This document shows, piece by piece, positions 26,875 to 34,141 of a DNA stretch of 64,000 bases. The notes under the pieces were generated by a model. The model did not search any database, was not told the DNA's origin, and worked only from the letters and a program-made list of their open reading frames with translations. Position 1 is the stretch's first letter. Every line of letters begins with the position of its first letter. The position numbers and the translations under genes are program-made. The DNA comes from Anaerophilus nitritigenes (GTDB lineage Bacteria > Bacillota > Clostridia > Peptostreptococcales > Thermotaleaceae), in contig NZ_RYYS01000042.1 of assembly GCF_004138215.1 (NCBI RefSeq), positions 62,001-126,000 of the forward strand. Direction: 5' to 3'.

Positions 26875-28431
26875 CTATGGAGTAGACAAATATATTTTCA
26901 CTTCTTCACCATCCCACGAAATTCGATCAATAATATTTGTTAAAAAAATTTTTTTTTCTTTATTTAATAAATGGTCAATTTGGGTTGAAAAATCAATAGA
27001 AACATTATTTAGATTATGAAAAAAATTTTTATCATTTTGTATAGGGGAATTTAGTAAATTTTTTATTTGTCTATTTTCTTTATGTAAATTTTTAATTTCT
27101 TGTAAGATATATTTTAATAGAGACGAATTTTTATATATAGATATTTGATTGGATAAATTTTGAATTTTTTTATTATTATTTTCTAACTTACATAATAAAT
27201 TTCCGTATGAAGAATTAATTTTAGAAAAATCTATATTAAGAATAGTTTGAGAAGATAAAATTTGTTTGAATTTATTTATTACCAATTGATCTATTAGGAT
27301 TCCTGATAAATTTGGACATTGACACTTGCTTTTTTGACTGCAAATATAGTAATAATGTCTTTGATTAGTATTTTTTATGAGCTGACCATACTTAATTTTC
27401 ATAAATTTATTACAATGTGCACATAGTAAAAGTCCAGAAAGAATTCCAGTTTCTGAAGTACCTTCACGAGGGGTTTTTGCTTTTTTTGAAGTTAAAATAT
27501 TTTGTACAAATATCCAATCTTTTCCCTCTATAAGTCCTTTATGTTTTCCTATTGTACAAATCCAATCAGACATATTTTTTGTTTTTATACTTTTTCCTTT
27601 TTCAACTTTTTTTTTGTTATATACCATTATCCCATACTCACCATTAAAATCTTCTTTGGAGTTACTGATTTGAACTTTTTTATTGAGAAAATATTTATAT
27701 ATATTTATATCAGCCATAGCATAAACAGGATTCGTAAGAATAAGTTTAAGAGAATGCTCATAATAATCTTTTCCTGTCTTTGTATGAATTAGATTTTTAT
27801 TACAATAAGATTTTAAAAGGGAAAGAGATTGAAATTCTAGAAATTTGTTAAATAATAATTTTACAGTGTTCAATTCTTTTTCAATAGGAGCAAGTTGATA
27901 CATTTGTTTTGTATGGTTATTTTGATTTATATAAAAAACTGGAATAGACTCAAATCCTGTGGGAGTCATACCACCAAGCCATCTTCCAGTACGTGAGAGT
28001 TCTATTAAATTATCTTTAATTCTTTCTTGAATCGTTTCTTTTTCAAATTGTGAAAAAACAGATGAAATATATAGCATAGCTTTTCCCATAGATGTAGATG
28101 TATCAAAATTTTCTTTTAATGATATAAATTCTATTTTATTTTTTTTGAATAACTGCATAAGATAAGAAAAATCAGAAACATTTCTAGATATTCTATCTAA
28201 GCGATAACACACTAACATATCGAACTCTTTTCTTTGTGCATCAAGTATCATTTTTTCATATGCTGGTCTATGTGTATTGCTGCCACTAAAACCTTCATCT
28301 TCATAAATTAAAAATTTATGAATGGCTTTAAATTTTTCATATGCATGTTCTTTACACAATTTAATTTGATTTTGAATAGATTCTCCAGTAGGAGTAAATC
28401 TTGACTTTCTAGAATAAATGGCTATATTCAT
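26875..28431 (-). CDS. Large serine recombinase 2 (paralogue of recombinase 1)
   Basis: 518 residues. It is clearly related to recombinase 1 along its length: MNIAIYSRKSRFTPTGESI, CYRLDRISRNVSDFS, GRWLGGMTPTGFES, zinc ribbon CAHCNKFMKIKYG...YYYICSQKSKCQCPN, and a C-terminal coiled coil. All catalytic positions, including Ser8, appear intact, so it is not an obvious pseudogene. AAAGGTGAT precedes the ATG. Whether it acts at the same att sites, as a heterodimer, or at another locus cannot be told from the sequence. Confidence 0.92.
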   Translation of the reverse strand: MNIAIYSRKSRFTPTGESIQNQIKLCKEHAYEKFKAIHKFLIYEDEGFSGSNTHRPAYEKMILDAQRKEFDMLVCYRLDRISRNVSDFSYLMQLFKKNKIEFISLKENFDTSTSMGKAMLYISSVFSQFEKETIQERIKDNLIELSRTGRWLGGMTPTGFESIPVFYINQNNHTKQMYQLAPIEKELNTVKLLFNKFLEFQSLSLLKSYCNKNLIHTKTGKDYYEHSLKLILTNPVYAMADINIYKYFLNKKVQISNSKEDFNGEYGIMVYNKKKVEKGKSIKTKNMSDWICTIGKHKGLIEGKDWIFVQNILTSKKAKTPREGTSETGILSGLLLCAHCNKFMKIKYGQLIKNTNQRHYYYICSQKSKCQCPNLSGILIDQLVINKFKQILSSQTILNIDFSKINSSYGNLLCKLENNNKKIQNLSNQISIYKNSSLLKYILQEIKNLHKENRQIKNLLNSPIQNDKNFFHNLNNVSIDFSTQIDHLLNKEKKIFLTNIIDRISWDGEEVKIYLSTP

Positions 28432-28530
28432 AAAATCACCTTTTTAAAATTAAGATGTAGTTAAAAGATTGGTACAGGATAAAAGAAAAGCCTTTATAAG
28501 AGTATATAGAAATATATATATAAACAGAAC

Positions 28531-28568
28531 AAAAAAGACTAGAATCTATTTTAACTAGATTCTAGTCT
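28531..28568 (-). terminator. Terminator of the element's hydrolase gene
   Basis: A 12-bp perfect stem AGACTAGAATCT (28536-28547) with AGATTCTAGTCT (28557-28568). On the minus strand it is followed by six T, directly after the hydrolase stop. Confidence 0.88.
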
Positions 28569-28574
28569 AATATA

Positions 28575-29534
28575 TTATCGATAGAAATCATGTAAATGTA
28601 TGCTTTTATAGAAAGGCCTATTAGCAACAATCCAAAAACTAGTTGAAATACGTGGATTTAAGAAATATAATGCATTTTCAATATTATTATTTCCTAAAAG
28701 TGCTTCTTGTGCAGCTATAATACTTTCTTGTGATGGAGTATTATAGATAGTATTGTTCATTACAGGGGTAAATTGAAAACCATATTCTTTATCAAAAATT
28801 ACTTCTTTTATGGTACTTGGAAAATCAGGACTATTTTTTCTGTTGAGAACTACATTGGCTACTGCTAATTTTCCATCAAAGGGTTCACCAGAAGTTTCAG
28901 CTTCTACGATTCTAGATAACCAATAAAGATCTTCTTCAAGATAATCATTATTTTTTTTAGTCTGAATAGAGACTATGTATTTTTCAGAATTCCACGTTAC
29001 TGTACAGTTAAAGGTTTCAGCTATGAAACGAATAGGAACAAAAGTTCTGCCATTATAGATATTAATGGGAGCATCTAAAGATATACTTTTATCATCGATT
29101 ATCGCAGTTCGTGAATGAAGAGGAAGAGAAATAGTTGAGTTATTGTTTTGGATAATTGCAGTATTAGTTTTTTCTATCCATTGAATGTTTTCAACACCTA
29201 GTGCGTTGCTAATGAAACGAATAGGTACGAAAGTTCTGCCATTTTCTAAATAAGGTTGCGTATCTGTATGAATTACTTTTCCATCTACTTGAATGGAAAT
29301 ATTTTTGTGATTTGGTAAAGCTTCTATTTTCATTAAGTTTCCAGCATACAATGATTCTCCTAAATCGTTGTTTAATTTTTTTAATTCATTAGCAGATTGA
29401 TTGTATTTTTTAGCTATATTTTGATAAGTATCATTAGGTTGAATCGTATGCATCATATAAGAATCTGCATAAGTAGAGGTGCTGGATAAGAGTATTCCTA
29501 AAGAAAGGAATAAGGAAAGTGCTAGTTTTTTCAT
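28575..29534 (-). CDS. Secreted LysM / copper-amine-oxidase-stalk / SleB-type cell-wall hydrolase
   Basis: 319 residues. A signal peptide (about 1-23) is followed by LysM (MHTIQPNDTYQNIAKKYNQSA, about 28-72), a copper amine oxidase N-terminal-like domain with two GRTFVPIRFI motifs (about 80-195), and a Hydrolase_2/SleB domain (about 205-319: WLSRIVEAETSGEPFDGKLAVANVVLNR). The glutamate in RIVEAE is the likely catalytic residue. SleB-type enzymes cut spore cortex or mother-cell peptidoglycan. The ATG at 29534 follows AGGAGG at usual spacing. Being inside the sigK element, it would be lost from the mother-cell chromosome when sigK is rebuilt but kept in the spore. Confidence 0.85.
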   Translation of the reverse strand: MKKLALSLFLSLGILLSSTSTYADSYMMHTIQPNDTYQNIAKKYNQSANELKKLNNDLGESLYAGNLMKIEALPNHKNISIQVDGKVIHTDTQPYLENGRTFVPIRFISNALGVENIQWIEKTNTAIIQNNNSTISLPLHSRTAIIDDKSISLDAPINIYNGRTFVPIRFIAETFNCTVTWNSEKYIVSIQTKKNNDYLEEDLYWLSRIVEAETSGEPFDGKLAVANVVLNRKNSPDFPSTIKEVIFDKEYGFQFTPVMNNTIYNTPSQESIIAAQEALLGNNNIENALYFLNPRISTSFWIVANRPFYKSIHLHDFYR

Positions 29535-29670
29535 AGGTATTCCTCCTATCATAATTAATAAATATTATAGCTTTTTTATATAAAGAAAACAATTCAAAAA
29601 TAATAGAAGAAATGACTAAATTTAACATACTCTATTTTTTTTGATAAATTAGAAAGGGTGATAAAATAAA

Positions 29671-29859
29671 ATGAAAGATATAGAAGTGAAAATCTTTATT
29701 CAAAATAAAAGATTAGAAGAAGTATCTTATACGCAGCAAGAAAAATTAAAGACAAATATAATGGAAACTTATAAAAAACAAATTACAAGAAAAGTTATAA
29801 ATATGATCAAAGAAGACAAATCTAAAGAAGAAATAATCAAATATTTAGGAATGAAGTAG
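29671..29859 (+). CDS. 62-residue small protein next to the right junction
   Basis: It starts at ATG 29671 after GAAAGGGTG. The protein is charged and helical (KLKTNIMETYKKQITRKVINMIKEDKSKEEIIKYL). It ends 15 bases before attR and has the same direction as sigK. No family recognised. Like the 68-residue ORF it could be a directionality factor, or a regulator of the element. Intrinsic coding evidence is limited to its ribosome site and position. Confidence 0.5.
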   Translation: MKDIEVKIFIQNKRLEEVSYTQQEKLKTNIMETYKKQITRKVINMIKEDKSKEEIIKYLGMK

Positions 29860-29874
29860 CATTTAAAAAACATA

Positions 29875-29881
29875 GAAAATG
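29875..29881. other. Right attachment core (attR) of the sigK element
   Basis: GAAAATG, in the same reading frame as the left copy. Upstream is element DNA; downstream is AAATATTGATGACAATACG, the continuation of sigK. Confidence 0.85.
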
Positions 29882-30270
29882 AAATATTGATGACAATACG
29901 TGCTAACAAAAAAACAAAAAATGAAGTCTCCTTACAAGATCCTATTGGTGTTGATAAAGAAGGCAATGAAATATCTTTAATGGATATATTAGGAACAGAA
30001 ACAGATGAAGTATTAGATGAAGTAGAACTAAAAATACAAGTAAAAAAATTATATGAAAAAATGGCAGATGTATTAAAGAATAGAGAGAAGACTGTCTTAC
30101 AGCTTAGATATGGTTTGGCAAATGGAGGAAGTAAAACACAAAGAGAAATTGCACAATTTTTAGGAATTTCTAGATCCTATGTTTCAAGGATAGAAAAGAG
30201 AGCCATTAAAAAATTAGGTAAAGCATTCTATATAACCAATTTAGATAAAAAGGAAAAAAATGAAGACTGA
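29875..30270 (+). CDS. sigK: C-terminal part of split sigma-K gene
   Basis: 131 codons from the junction: ENEILMTIRANKKTKNEVSLQDP, LMDILGTE, then region 3/4 with NREKTVLQLRYGL and the region 4 helix-turn-helix TQREIAQFLGISRSYVSRIEKRA. It lacks its own sensible start (TTG 29887/ATG 29890 have no ribosome site), so it should be expressed only after excision. The joined product would be 243 residues, the normal size for pro-sigma-K. Confidence 0.93.
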   Translation, partial: ENEILMTIRANKKTKNEVSLQDPIGVDKEGNEISLMDILGTETDEVLDEVELKIQVKKLYEKMADVLKNREKTVLQLRYGLANGGSKTQREIAQFLGISRSYVSRIEKRAIKKLGKAFYITNLDKKEKNED

Positions 30271-30304
30271 TAAAAATGTTAGCTTATGCTGACATTTTCT
30301 TTTT
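30231..30304. repeat. sigK 3' end, copy 1 of a 74-bp duplication
   Basis: From TATAACCAATTTAGATAAAA through the sigK stop codon and terminator. A second copy, differing at two positions, is at 31133-31206 in the same orientation. Confidence 0.92.
30273..30304 (+). terminator. Terminator of sigK
   Basis: Stem AAAATGTTAGC (30273-30283) with GCTGACATTTT (30288-30298), one mismatch, loop TTAT, followed by CTTTTTG. Confidence 0.85.
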
Positions 30305-30372
30305 GTATCCATGAGATCACCTTTCTGATACATTATTATCTAATCTTATTGTATTCTTTTTTGATACAGAAA

Positions 30373-30402
30373 TAAAAGCCACTTTCATTCAGTGACTTTT
30401 TT
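30373..30402. terminator. Bidirectional terminator between sigK and a coiled-coil gene
   Basis: Stem AAAAGCCACT with AGTGACTTTT, one mismatch, flanked by T-rich sequence in both directions. It probably serves the minus-strand gene. Confidence 0.65.
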
Positions 30403-30426
30403 GAAAATCAAATTAAAATGTTTAGT

Positions 30427-30750
30427 TTATTTAATAGATTTTAAATGTGCAATGTCAGTCATGTTTTTTCCAGTAACGGCTTCTACAACTGTAAAGTCTT
30501 TTGATAAGTTATCGATCTTATGATTAATTTCTCTATGACTATCAGCATTTTTAGTATCCAATTGAGTGAGATGATCTTTGATTTCTTGTTGACCTTGTTC
30601 TAATTTAGCTTGGCCTTGTTCTAATTTGACTTGACTTTGTTTTAAATCCTTGATATCAGATTGCATGTTATCAAGACGTTCATTAGTTTGAATTTGATTT
30701 TGTTTAAGTTCTTTAATTTCATTTAGTATTTGTTGTAGTATATTTTCCAT
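30427..30750 (-). CDS. Coiled-coil protein of unknown function
   Basis: A 107-residue, almost entirely heptad-like protein (ILQQILNEIKELKQNQIQTNERL...), with an internal tandem repeat KLEQGQAKLEQGQ and a short C-terminal segment (VVEAVTGKNMTDIAHLKSIK). Similar short coiled-coil proteins are common in Clostridia without assigned function. The second ATG (30750) is preferred because AAAGGA lies at proper distance; the ATG at 30759 touches it. It lies between the two copies of the sigK 3' end. Confidence 0.6.
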   Translation of the reverse strand: MENILQQILNEIKELKQNQIQTNERLDNMQSDIKDLKQSQVKLEQGQAKLEQGQQEIKDHLTQLDTKNADSHREINHKIDNLSKDFTVVEAVTGKNMTDIAHLKSIK

Positions 30751-31132
30751 ATTATTCATCCTTTCAATATATCCTGCTTATGTTATATATATTTTATCAT
30801 TAGAAAGGTTTTTAGTCACTTGAAAAATAAAAAAGGAAATCAGTCAATTACTAAAAGATGATTCTCTTTTCCAATCCATAAAAAATCAGTAATTGACTAT
30901 AAAAACTTTAAAAGAGCAATTAGTACTGTAGGACTATTTCATACTATGTATGTTGAAAAATCAATTATAAATATATATAATTGTATAAAATTGTAATAAT
31001 ATGTATTATTTTATCTTTCTATAATACTAGACAATTTTTAAAACTATTATGAATAAGTGGGGGATTTGTATGAAAAAAATAAAGAAGATATAGATAAATT
31101 CTTTAAATCATTTAAATTGATCAATAAATAAA

Positions 31133-31206
31133 TATAACCAATTTAGATAAAAAAGAAAAACATGAAGACTGATAAAAATGTTAGCTTATGCTGACATTTT
31201 CTTTTT
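31133..31206. repeat. Second copy of the sigK 3' end and terminator (74 bp)
   Basis: Matches 30231-30304 at 72 of 74 positions, including the stop codon and terminator hairpin. Sequence on the 5' side is unrelated to sigK, so this is a detached gene tail, 902 bp downstream of the original. Confidence 0.92.
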
Positions 31207-31301
31207 TATTTTTTAAGAATTGTTTTAAAGTAAGATTAAATACAGCCAGGATCCCTGTATTTGGTTTAATTGAGGAGCAGTTTGATTTTTTGAGTCGAAT
31301 A

Positions 31302-31331
31302 TTGACAGTCTGTAAGATGGTATGGTAAAAT
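31302..31331 (+). promoter_or_regulatory. Promoter of the sugar operon
   Basis: TTGACA (31302-31307), 18 bp, TAAAAT (31326-31331). It would start transcription near 31338, about 245 bases before lacI. Confidence 0.6.
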
Positions 31332-31336
31332 CAGCA

Positions 31337-31350
31337 TGTAACATGTTTCA
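31337..31350. promoter_or_regulatory. Candidate LacI-family operator
   Basis: TGTAACATGTTTCA is a 14-bp palindrome with one mismatched pair and the TGnAA..TTnCA outline of LacI-family operators, with central AT instead of CG. It covers the expected transcription start, a classic repression position. Catabolite control by CcpA is an alternative. Confidence 0.5.
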
Positions 31351-31584
31351 TACTGGTTTTATGAAATAGATCAATTTATAATGAAAAAATTATTTTGAAA
31401 TGCATTTTAACTGTTATTAAATAGCTAGCTATTGGATAAAGGATGATTTGTAGACCTTTTGCCGAATATGTTTTACAGGATTTAATACATACATGAGAAT
31501 AGGATTAATAATATTATCAAAAGAATGAGGTTAAGTAAAAATTGAGGGAGACTATATTAAAGTTTTGTAGGGGTAAGATAATTT

Positions 31585-32568
31585 ATGTCAAATATTAGAG
31601 AAATTGCAAAAAAAGCAGGGATAAGCATTGCTACAGTATCTAGATATTTAAATGATAACGGTTATGTAAGTGAAGAAGCAAGAAAAAAAATACAAGTGGT
31701 TATCGAAGAATTAAATTATACACCAAATGCATTAGCAAGAGCAATGTTTACAAAAAATTCAAAGACTATAGGATTGATGATACCAAATATATCCAATCCG
31801 TTTTTTAATCAAATGGCGGCAATCATTGAAGACTATGCAAAAAATATGGGATATACTATATTTTTATGCAATACAGATGATGATAAAGAAAAAGAAAAAA
31901 ATTATTTAGAGGTTTTGCAAAGTCATAGAGTAGCTGGGATTATTGCTTCTAGAAGTCAATGTAAGGAAGAGTATGTTAATATTGATATTCCTGTAATAGC
32001 TTTTGAAAATCATATATTAGATAATATTATTACCATTTCTTCAGATAATTACAATGGAGGAAAGATTGCTTTTGAACATTTATACCAAAGAGGGTGTAGA
32101 AAAATACTGCATATAAAAGGACCACAGTGTTTTGAAGCAACGGAACTTAGATATACAGGTTTTTTAGATGCGGCAAAGGCTAAAAACATAAAAATTGACA
32201 TAGTTGAATTTCAAAGTGATTTTCAAGTAAAAATGTTAGAAGTAGATAAAAAAAGTATAAAAAATATTAGAGATTATGATGGAATATTTGTTTTTAATGA
32301 TATTGCTGCTGCTACAGTAATGAGATTTATTAAAAAAAGTGGTATTCAAATTCCACAAGAAGTCAAAATTATTGGATTTGATAATAGTTTTATTGGTGAA
32401 TTATTATATCCTTCTTTGACTACTATAAGTCAACCAATAGAAAAATTAGGAACTATGATTGTACAATTATTAATAAAGTTAATCAATGGAGAAGAAGTTT
32501 TAATCAAAGATTATATAATAGAAACACAACTAATCGAAAGAGAGACTACAAAGGTGTTTAAATTATAA
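31585..32568 (+). CDS. LacI family transcriptional regulator
   Basis: 327 residues. The N-terminal helix-turn-helix is NIREIAKKAGISIATVSRYLNDNGYVS in a typical LacI layout. Residues about 60-327 form a periplasmic-binding-protein-like sensor (KTIGLMIPNISNPFFNQM; IIGFDNSFIGELLYPSLTTISQP). First gene of the operon, so probably the local repressor, inactivated by the transported sugar or its product. AGGGGTA lies before the ATG. Confidence 0.92.
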   Translation: MSNIREIAKKAGISIATVSRYLNDNGYVSEEARKKIQVVIEELNYTPNALARAMFTKNSKTIGLMIPNISNPFFNQMAAIIEDYAKNMGYTIFLCNTDDDKEKEKNYLEVLQSHRVAGIIASRSQCKEEYVNIDIPVIAFENHILDNIITISSDNYNGGKIAFEHLYQRGCRKILHIKGPQCFEATELRYTGFLDAAKAKNIKIDIVEFQSDFQVKMLEVDKKSIKNIRDYDGIFVFNDIAAATVMRFIKKSGIQIPQEVKIIGFDNSFIGELLYPSLTTISQPIEKLGTMIVQLLIKLINGEEVLIKDYIIETQLIERETTKVFKL

Positions 32569-32629
32569 ACTGTATGATTATTACTACTAAGAATATATGA
32601 GAATATAAAACGTATGGAAGGAGAAAACC

Positions 32630-34126
32630 ATGAATGAAGGAATTAAATTAAGGGTGTCTAATATTGAAAAATCTTTTCCAGGTGTAAAAGCGTTAGATAA
32701 AATTAATTTTGCTGTAAAAAAAGGTTCAGTCCATGTGTTATGTGGAGAAAATGGTGCTGGAAAATCTACATTAATGAAAATTATAAATGGAATACACCAA
32801 GCAGATGAAGGCGATATATTAATTGATGAAAAAATTGTAAAAATACAAAATCCTATTCAAGCAAGAAGTCTTGGAATATCTATGATTTTTCAAGAATTAA
32901 ACTATATACCAGAGATGACGGTTGAGGAGAGTCTCTTTGTAGGTAATTGGCCTAAGAATAAGTATGGAAAAGTGGATTGGCCTGAAATTAGAAAACGTAC
33001 GATTTCTTTGTTAAAGAAGGAAAATTTAAATTATTTTCCTGAAACAAAACTTAAAGATTTGACAGTTTCAGATATACAAATGTTAGAAATTTTAAAGGCT
33101 ATTTCTTATAATTCTGATATCATTATTATGGATGAACCTACATCAGCCATTACACAAAAAGAAGTTGAATTACTGCTTAAAAAAATTAAAGAATTAAGAG
33201 ATAGAGGTAAAAGTATCGTATACATATCTCATAAGATGGATGAAATTTTTAGAATAGCTGATGAAATAACTGTATTTAGAGATGGTTGTGTTGTAGATTC
33301 TAGAGTAAAAGAAGATTATGATATGGAAACGGTTATTGCTCAAATGGTAGGAAGAAAACTAGAAAGTAACTTCCCAAAAGAAGATATACAAATTGGAGAG
33401 AAGGTACTTGAGGTTAAAGAATTAACTAATCACGGTGTTTTTCAAGATGTAAATTTTTTTGTTCGTGAAGGAGAGATTGTTGGATTTGCAGGGCTTATGG
33501 GAGCAGGTCGGACAGAGATTATGAGAGCTTTATTTGGACTTGATGAATATCAATCAGGTGAGATTTTTATCAAAGGTAAACAAACAAAAATCAAGAGTGC
33601 AAAAGATAGCATACAAAAGAAGATGGTTATGTTATCAGAAGACAGAAGAAGATACGGGATTATACCTGTTAGAAGTGTTAAAGAAAATATTTCTCTGAGC
33701 AATTTAAAAAAATTTATTTATAAGGGGATGCTTCATTCAAAAGAGGAAACAGATACAATTATAGATTATTGTAAAAAAATGAAGGTAAAAACACCTACAA
33801 TTGAAACGAGCATTGAATCATTAAGTGGAGGAAATCAACAAAAGGTTATTTTAGCAAAATGGATGCTTACTGATCCAGATATTTTGATTGTAGATGAGCC
33901 TACACGAGGAATTGATGTCGGTGCAAAGTATGAAATATATAAATTGATATCAGAATTAGCAAAACAAAAAAAAGGGATTGTAATGGTTTCTTCAGAGCTA
34001 CCTGAACTTATTGGTATGTGTGACAGAATATATGTTGTAACATCAGGTAAGATTTCAGGAGAACTAGAAAGAAAAGAATTTTCACAAGAAAATATTATGA
34101 GATATGCAACCCAAGTAATAAGTTAA
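32630..34126 (+). CDS. Sugar ABC transporter ATPase (RbsA/XylG-like, two nucleotide-binding domains)
   Basis: 498 residues. The first ATPase half has Walker A GENGAGKST and Walker B IIIMDEPTSAI. The second half has a degenerate Walker A (GLMGAGRTE), signature LSGGNQQKV and Walker B ILIVDEPTRGIDVG. This two-domain form with an altered second P-loop is typical of the ribose/xylose/galactose class (CUT2). It energises the permease encoded next. Confidence 0.94.
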   Translation: MNEGIKLRVSNIEKSFPGVKALDKINFAVKKGSVHVLCGENGAGKSTLMKIINGIHQADEGDILIDEKIVKIQNPIQARSLGISMIFQELNYIPEMTVEESLFVGNWPKNKYGKVDWPEIRKRTISLLKKENLNYFPETKLKDLTVSDIQMLEILKAISYNSDIIIMDEPTSAITQKEVELLLKKIKELRDRGKSIVYISHKMDEIFRIADEITVFRDGCVVDSRVKEDYDMETVIAQMVGRKLESNFPKEDIQIGEKVLEVKELTNHGVFQDVNFFVREGEIVGFAGLMGAGRTEIMRALFGLDEYQSGEIFIKGKQTKIKSAKDSIQKKMVMLSEDRRRYGIIPVRSVKENISLSNLKKFIYKGMLHSKEETDTIIDYCKKMKVKTPTIETSIESLSGGNQQKVILAKWMLTDPDILIVDEPTRGIDVGAKYEIYKLISELAKQKKGIVMVSSELPELIGMCDRIYVVTSGKISGELERKEFSQENIMRYATQVIS

Positions 34127-34141
34127 AAGGAGCCGAATGAT

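Larger units (their letters stand above)
24779..29881 (-). mobile_element. Skin-like sigK intervening element, about 5.1 kb
   Basis: Bounded by 7-bp direct repeats GAAAATG (24779-24785, 29875-29881), giving an excisable circle of 5,096 bp. Recombination at the repeat leaves codons E-N in frame and regenerates CIENEILM, the usual sigma-K sequence, from CIENAILS on one side and IENEILM on the other. Contents: two large serine recombinases and a cell-wall hydrolase on the minus strand, and two small ORFs on the plus strand. Known relatives are the skin elements of B. subtilis and C. difficile, excised only in the mother cell; this one is much shorter and has no phage structural genes. Confidence 0.93.
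30751..31584. other. Long intergenic region with inverted repeats, a sigK scar and a promoter
   Basis: No convincing gene. It holds an 11-bp inverted repeat AGTCAATTACT (30842-30852)/AGTAATTGACT (30888-30898). At 31070 an ATG after GGGGGATT begins a frame that stops after 7 codons; one extra A in its A7 run would extend it to about 20 codons ending FKSFKLINK, perhaps a decayed small gene. Then come the duplicated sigK tail (31133-31206), a hairpin AAATACAG/CTGTATTT (31238-31262), and the promoter and operator-like palindrome of the sugar operon. The leader to lacI is about 245 bases, with no further motif recognised. Confidence 0.6.

Noticed and set aside
28575-29534. The element's hydrolase as the housekeeping sleB of the genome
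   Set aside because: The LysM plus copper-amine-oxidase stalk differs from typical SleB, which has a peptidoglycan-binding domain, and no ypeB lies next to it. Treated as element cargo instead.
30427-30750. Tandem KLEQGQ codon repeat as a CRISPR-like or variable repeat array
   Set aside because: Only two units within a coiled coil; no spacers and no cas genes anywhere in the window.
30842-30898. 11-bp inverted repeat as the ends of an insertion sequence
   Set aside because: Only 35 bases lie between the arms, there is no transposase, and no target duplication was seen.
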